From Chryseobacterium balustinum (GTDB lineage: Bacteria > Bacteroidota > Bacteroidia > Flavobacteriales > Weeksellaceae): a stretch of 64,000 nt of DNA. How positions within the stretch are numbered: position 1 is the stretch's first letter; every line of letters begins with the position of its first letter. The stretch is from the NCBI RefSeq assembly GCF_900168205.1, contig NZ_FUZE01000001.1, forward strand, positions 620,001 to 684,000. Direction: 5' to 3'. The position numbers were made by a program, and so were the translations under genes. This document shows, piece after piece, positions 60,596 through 64,000 of this stretch. The notes beneath the pieces are model-generated. The model saw only the letters and a list, made by a program, of their open reading frames with translations. It was not told where the DNA came from and searched no databases.

Positions 60596-61423
60596 ATGAA
60601 TTTCAGATTTTCAACTTTATTACTATTTGTTTTTGCATGGAGCTTTTCTCAGAATTTAAAAGTAATGTCTTTCAACATCAGACTCAATGTAGAATCTGAT
60701 AAAGAAAACTCATGGACGAACAGGAAACAGGATGCGGTAGATTTATTAAGCTATTACCATCCGGATTATTTCGGCGTTCAGGAAGCACTTCCCGAACAGA
60801 TGAAAGATATAAAAAATGGTTTAAAAAACTATGATTATGTAGGCGTAGGTAGAGATGATGGCAAAGAAAAAGGAGAATTTTCTGCTATATTTTATGATAC
60901 CGAAAGATTACAAATAGTAAAATCAGGAACATTCTGGCTTTCAGAAACTCCGGAAACTCCGTCGAAAGGTTGGGACGCTGCTTACAACAGAGTTTGCACG
61001 TATGCCGTTTTTAAAGATAAAAAATCGAAGAAAGAATTTTTGGCAATGAATCTTCATTTCGATCATATCGGAAATGTAGCGAGAGTAAAATCTGCAGATT
61101 TGATTTTAAAGAAAATTAAAGAAATCAATCCTAAAAATTTACCTTTAACATTAAGCGGAGATTTTAACTTGACAGATGATACAGAACCGATTAAAATAAT
61201 TTCTCAAAATCTGAAAGACAGTTTCTACAATTCTGAATCAAAACCTTACGGACCAAAAGGAACTTTTACAGCATTCAACGTAACCGAAGTTCCGCAGGAA
61301 AGAATCGATTATATTTTTGTAAAAGGTTTTAAGATAAAATCTCACAGACATATTAACGACAGAAGAGAAAATCTGCTGTATCCGTCGGATCATTTCCCGG
61401 TTTTGACAGAGCTGCAGTTTTAA
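60596..61423 (+). CDS. secreted endonuclease/exonuclease/phosphatase-fold hydrolase
   Basis: A 275-residue exported EEP-fold protein. The signal peptide is residues 1-19 (ending WSFSQ). The catalytic metal-binding motifs are present in order: MSFNIRLN (about 24-31), FGVQEALPEQ (Glu, about 58-67), NLHFDHIG (about 158-165), SGDFNLT (about 186-192) and the terminal PSDHFPV (about 264-270). Substrates in this family include nucleic acids, phospholipids (sphingomyelinase-like) and inositol phosphates; the sequence does not decide between them. It ends eight bases from a convergent gene. Confidence 0.9.
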   Translation: MNFRFSTLLLFVFAWSFSQNLKVMSFNIRLNVESDKENSWTNRKQDAVDLLSYYHPDYFGVQEALPEQMKDIKNGLKNYDYVGVGRDDGKEKGEFSAIFYDTERLQIVKSGTFWLSETPETPSKGWDAAYNRVCTYAVFKDKKSKKEFLAMNLHFDHIGNVARVKSADLILKKIKEINPKNLPLTLSGDFNLTDDTEPIKIISQNLKDSFYNSESKPYGPKGTFTAFNVTEVPQERIDYIFVKGFKIKSHRHINDRRENLLYPSDHFPVLTELQF

Positions 61424-61431
61424 AAAAATAT

Positions 61432-62280
61432 TTAATTAAAGATAGAAAATAAGCTTTGTTCAGTAGAATGAAGCTTATTTTTTCTTATTTCTAAGTCCCG
61501 CATCGTTGTCGGATTTCCTCGACTTTCTAATAAATTTTGATTAAGTAAAACGTGAATTCTATACCAAAGATAATGGTCGCCAACTGTAGATTCCTGCTTT
61601 TCCATGGTGGCACCGATTACCCTTGCCGCGACTTGATATTCTGAAGAACAATTTGCAAGAAGCGCCTGATCATAATAATCTTCTTCTACAGAAATCACTT
61701 GTCCATTCCTGAAAATTCTGGTTAATTTTTGATCATTTTTCAATCTTTCCCATTCTTGAGCGTAGAAAAATTTACGATCGTGTTCTATCTTTTTTATATG
61801 ATTAAAAATTCCATCCATATGCTTTGGATTTCGGGTTGCCAAAGAATTGCTATTGTAAACATCTTTAGGATTTACCGGCCAATCATCAAGATTTATCTCA
61901 TACAAATCTCTAGTCTTTAAAAGTGCGCAATAACGGTAAAGCATTATTTTCTCATTCGTATCACTTCCGTGCCAAATAATAAGTGGCTTTTCTGGAGGGA
62001 AATCAATTTTAAATTCATTAAAAAAATCAGAAGATTGCGTATAGCTTTCCTTAGATTCATTATTTGAATTCGAAATGTTTTCAATCGCTTTCCAGTAAGA
62101 AGAGTAGGTTTCATAGTCTGATGGAGAGGTGAAATCATTTAACGGACCTACTGATAAATCATCATGAATACAGTGAATTTTTATTTCATCATCAGGATAA
62201 TTTGTTTCAAAATAATGCTTCAGACTACCTTTTGCCGAAATTCCGCTCACTAAATGAATGGCTTTTTTAAAATCAATCAT
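61432..62280 (-). CDS. DUF1835 domain-containing protein
   Basis: A 282-residue cytoplasmic protein. The N-terminal DUF1835 (about residues 5-125) begins AIHLVSGISAKGSLKHYF and includes HDDLSVGPLNDF (about 39-50). A C-terminal DUF3658-like part follows (RVIGATMEKQ ... VGDHYLWYRI). The family is uncharacterised. The gene overlaps a hairpin used as terminator by its convergent neighbour. It is separated by 69 nt from the second response regulator gene. Confidence 0.85.
   Translation of the reverse strand: MIDFKKAIHLVSGISAKGSLKHYFETNYPDDEIKIHCIHDDLSVGPLNDFTSPSDYETYSSYWKAIENISNSNNESKESYTQSSDFFNEFKIDFPPEKPLIIWHGSDTNEKIMLYRYCALLKTRDLYEINLDDWPVNPKDVYNSNSLATRNPKHMDGIFNHIKKIEHDRKFFYAQEWERLKNDQKLTRIFRNGQVISVEEDYYDQALLANCSSEYQVAARVIGATMEKQESTVGDHYLWYRIHVLLNQNLLESRGNPTTMRDLEIRKNKLHSTEQSLFSIFN
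61447..61484 (+). terminator. terminator hairpin inside the DUF1835 coding end
   Basis: AAATAAGCTT (61447-61456) pairs with AAGCTTATTT (61471-61480) across a 14-nt loop, with a T run after. It terminates the secreted hydrolase gene on the plus strand while coding for the C-terminal residues of DUF1835 on the minus strand. Confidence 0.65.
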
Positions 62281-62349
62281 CGCTGTATTTTTTTAGTTAT
62301 TTAATGAAACAATTTTCATGCTGAGAAATAAATGTTTTTTTTGTCAAAT

Positions 62350-63036
62350 TCAGCTTTCAGGAAACTCAATTTCAAAGCCAATTCCTCTCAGAGATTGGAT
62401 TTTTATTTCAGCATCATGCTGAAAATATTTGCGCAGTCGACTGATAAAAACATCAAGGCTTCTTCCTGTAAAATAATCGTTAGTCTCCCAGAGATTATCG
62501 AGTATATCGTCTCGCTTGATGGTTTTATGATTGAATTTTAAAAGATAAAGTAAAAGATCTTTTTCGCGAATTGTCAATCTTATTTTCTCTTTGGGATGAG
62601 AAAGCAAAAGCTTTTCTGTATCTAAAATATAGCTTCCGATTTTGTATTGAGTGATCGTTTCTGAAGATAAAGTTCTTTTCAGAATATTTTTAATTCTTAA
62701 AATTAATTCTTCCGGATCACAAGGTTTTGAGATGTAATCATCTGCTCCGATTTTCAATCCTGTTAAGCGGTCTATTTTCTGATTTTTGGCCGTTAAAAAT
62801 AAAAGTGGGAAATCGGGTTTGGCTTTTAAGATCATTTTTGCCAAAGAAAATCCGTCGAGATTAGGCATCATAATATCTAAGATCCCGATATGAAAATGGA
62901 GATCTGACTGTAAAATCGGTAAAATATCTTCCGGATCCTGAAACCATGAAACTTCAAAATCTTCAAGCTCGAGATATTGTTTCAGGATCATTCCAAAATC
63001 TGAATCGTCTTCTGCCAGTAAAATCTTAATCTTCAT
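62350..63036 (-). CDS. OmpR-type response regulator (system 2)
   Basis: A 228-residue winged-helix response regulator, closely similar in layout to the one at 56738. The phospho-acceptor is Asp54 (ILDIMMPNLDG), the acidic pair EDD is at 9-11 and the conserved lysine is Lys104 (YISKPC). The DNA-binding end reads SLDVFISRLRKYFQHD and SLRGIGFEI. Its start overlaps the end of the sensor kinase gene by 11 nt, so the pair is translationally coupled. Confidence 0.94.
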   Translation of the reverse strand: MKIKILLAEDDSDFGMILKQYLELEDFEVSWFQDPEDILPILQSDLHFHIGILDIMMPNLDGFSLAKMILKAKPDFPLLFLTAKNQKIDRLTGLKIGADDYISKPCDPEELILRIKNILKRTLSSETITQYKIGSYILDTEKLLLSHPKEKIRLTIREKDLLLYLLKFNHKTIKRDDILDNLWETNDYFTGRSLDVFISRLRKYFQHDAEIKIQSLRGIGFEIEFPES

Positions 63037-64000
63037 AAGGAATTGAAATTTTAAAAGTTGTTCCTACATTCACTTCGCTTGTAATCTCAGTTTTCCCATT
63101 ATATTTCTCAACAATTTTTTTAACGAAAAACAATCCCAAACCCAAACCTTTACTGTTGTGAATATTATTGGATTGTATTCTGTAAAATTTCTCAAAAATA
63201 TTTTTCAGTTCGCTTTGTTCCATTCCGTTTCCGTTGTCTGCAACAATGATTTCAAGCTTATTCTGAATAGTTTTCACATCGATTTTAATTTCTGAAGCAC
63301 CATATTTTACACTGTTTTCACAAAGATTTTTGATCACGGTTTCCATCAGTTTTTTGTCAAACGGAAGTTCTTTTGAAACAGAATTATTAAGCTTAAAATC
63401 AGTATTCTTGTAAGTGAAAGCTAAATCCTGAATAAAAAAATCCCAGTTTTCAGGCTTTGTTGCTGATCTTTCTTCAGTAAGATATTCAGGATGAAGTTGA
63501 TGCATCAAGTCTTCCAACCTTGAGATTTGTCTGTCGATCAATGGGAAAATTTCGGTGTTGTATTCTTTTTTTAATGTTTTTGAGGCAATTTTAAGTGTTG
63601 CAATGGGTGTTTTAAATTCATGAGAGATATTGTCTACAACAGTATGCAAAACCTCAACCTGTTTTTGTTGCCGGATTAAATTTTTAATGGTGAAAATATA
63701 TAAAATCAAAACACTCAGTAAAATAGCGATACAGCATAAAGTAAGTAGTGTAAGGTTTTGAAAAACAACAGTATTGATATTTAAAATTTCAAAATCTGTC
63801 TGGCTTCTTACAAAAAAAGAGTCGTCTTTCTCAAGTTGATCGCTTTTATCCGATCTCGAAGTGGAGGAGGTTTCCCATTTTCCAGTATTAGAAATTCCGG
63901 CTTTTGTAATCTTGTTTCGCGTTTCGTATAAAGTGACTGGTTTATCGATCAGGTTTATATTTTTCGGAACATAAACAATTGATAAAAACTGAGTTCTTAC
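63026..64000 (-). CDS. sensor histidine kinase (system 2), 5' end beyond the window
   Basis: The last 324 residues of a membrane sensor kinase; the reading frame is open to the right edge, so the start is missing. The visible part has about 80 residues of extracytoplasmic domain, one membrane helix (LTLLTLCCIAILLSVLILY), the phospho-acceptor His in NISHEFKTPIAT, N-box NLCENSVKY and G-boxes DNGNGME and GLGLGLFFVKK. It is a paralogue of the kinase at 57433. The signal is unknown. Confidence 0.93.
   Translation of the reverse strand, partial: VRTQFLSIVYVPKNINLIDKPVTLYETRNKITKAGISNTGKWETSSTSRSDKSDQLEKDDSFFVRSQTDFEILNINTVVFQNLTLLTLCCIAILLSVLILYIFTIKNLIRQQKQVEVLHTVVDNISHEFKTPIATLKIASKTLKKEYNTEIFPLIDRQISRLEDLMHQLHPEYLTEERSATKPENWDFFIQDLAFTYKNTDFKLNNSVSKELPFDKKLMETVIKNLCENSVKYGASEIKIDVKTIQNKLEIIVADNGNGMEQSELKNIFEKFYRIQSNNIHNSKGLGLGLFFVKKIVEKYNGKTEITSEVNVGTTFKISIPYED

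Noticed and set aside
1..64000. tRNA, rRNA, phage attachment sites or a replication origin
   Set aside because: I looked for tRNA T-arm patterns, rRNA-like stretches, integrase genes and dnaA-box clusters and saw none convincing. A covariance-model scan would be needed to exclude short RNAs.

Overview
The window is chromosomal DNA of a flavobacterium. Its low GC content, TTTG-type -7 promoter boxes (TAnnTTTG), weak Shine-Dalgarno sequences, type IX secretion C-terminal domains, bacillithiol synthesis gene (bshA), gliding-clade families (DUF58/MoxR, DUF4254, DUF4292, DUF2851) and typical intergenic hairpin repeats all point to Bacteroidota, family Weeksellaceae, most likely Chryseobacterium or a close relative. 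This placement is inferred from gene content; no rRNA is present. I saw no tRNA, rRNA, CRISPR array, prophage or complete insertion sequence.

Left part (1-15.6 kb). A MoxR ATPase and its DUF58 partner are separated by a four-helix-bundle (S23/IVP family) gene. OsmC and a large GH63-like glucosidase follow. Next comes a methionine operon behind a SAM-I riboswitch: a MetX-like acyltransferase, an ACT-homoserine dehydrogenase lacking a kinase domain, MetZ, MetH split into two genes with a second four-helix-bundle gene between them, and MetF. Aspartate semialdehyde is thus taken through homoserine, acyl-homoserine and homocysteine to methionine, with MetF supplying methyl-folate. Both four-helix-bundle genes are bracketed by about 24-26 nt inverted repeats that touch or overlap the ends of the flanking genes. 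They look like small mobile cassettes resembling the intervening sequences known from 23S rRNA genes.

Middle (15.6-46.4 kb). folE is followed by a 25-codon open reading frame ending in seven cysteine codons just upstream of cysS, a probable cysteine-sensing leader peptide. Next are two type IX-secreted proteins, a DPE2-like 4-alpha-glucanotransferase, small secreted proteins, ferritin, a RecB-like helicase-nuclease, three tandem paralogous secreted proteins, a minus-strand block (GNAT, PspC-like, DUF2851, bshA, GH3), and a long minus-strand envelope block (ribA, lipoprotein, DUF4254, TatA, EnvC-like, DUF4292, sugar nucleotidyltransferase, flippase).

Right part (46.4-64 kb). pyrC is followed by a zone of decaying genes (HxlR-family pseudogene, gene fragment, orphan ORFs) around a Crp-family regulator. 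AraC regulator, aldo/keto reductase bracketed by inverted-repeat elements, GH92 alpha-mannosidase, a polytopic membrane protein, and two paralogous two-component systems follow; the second runs off the right edge. Between the two systems lie DUF1573, an SDR oxidoreductase, a secreted endonuclease/exonuclease/phosphatase-fold protein and DUF1835. Most transcription units end in clear hairpin terminators, which support the operon boundaries given here.
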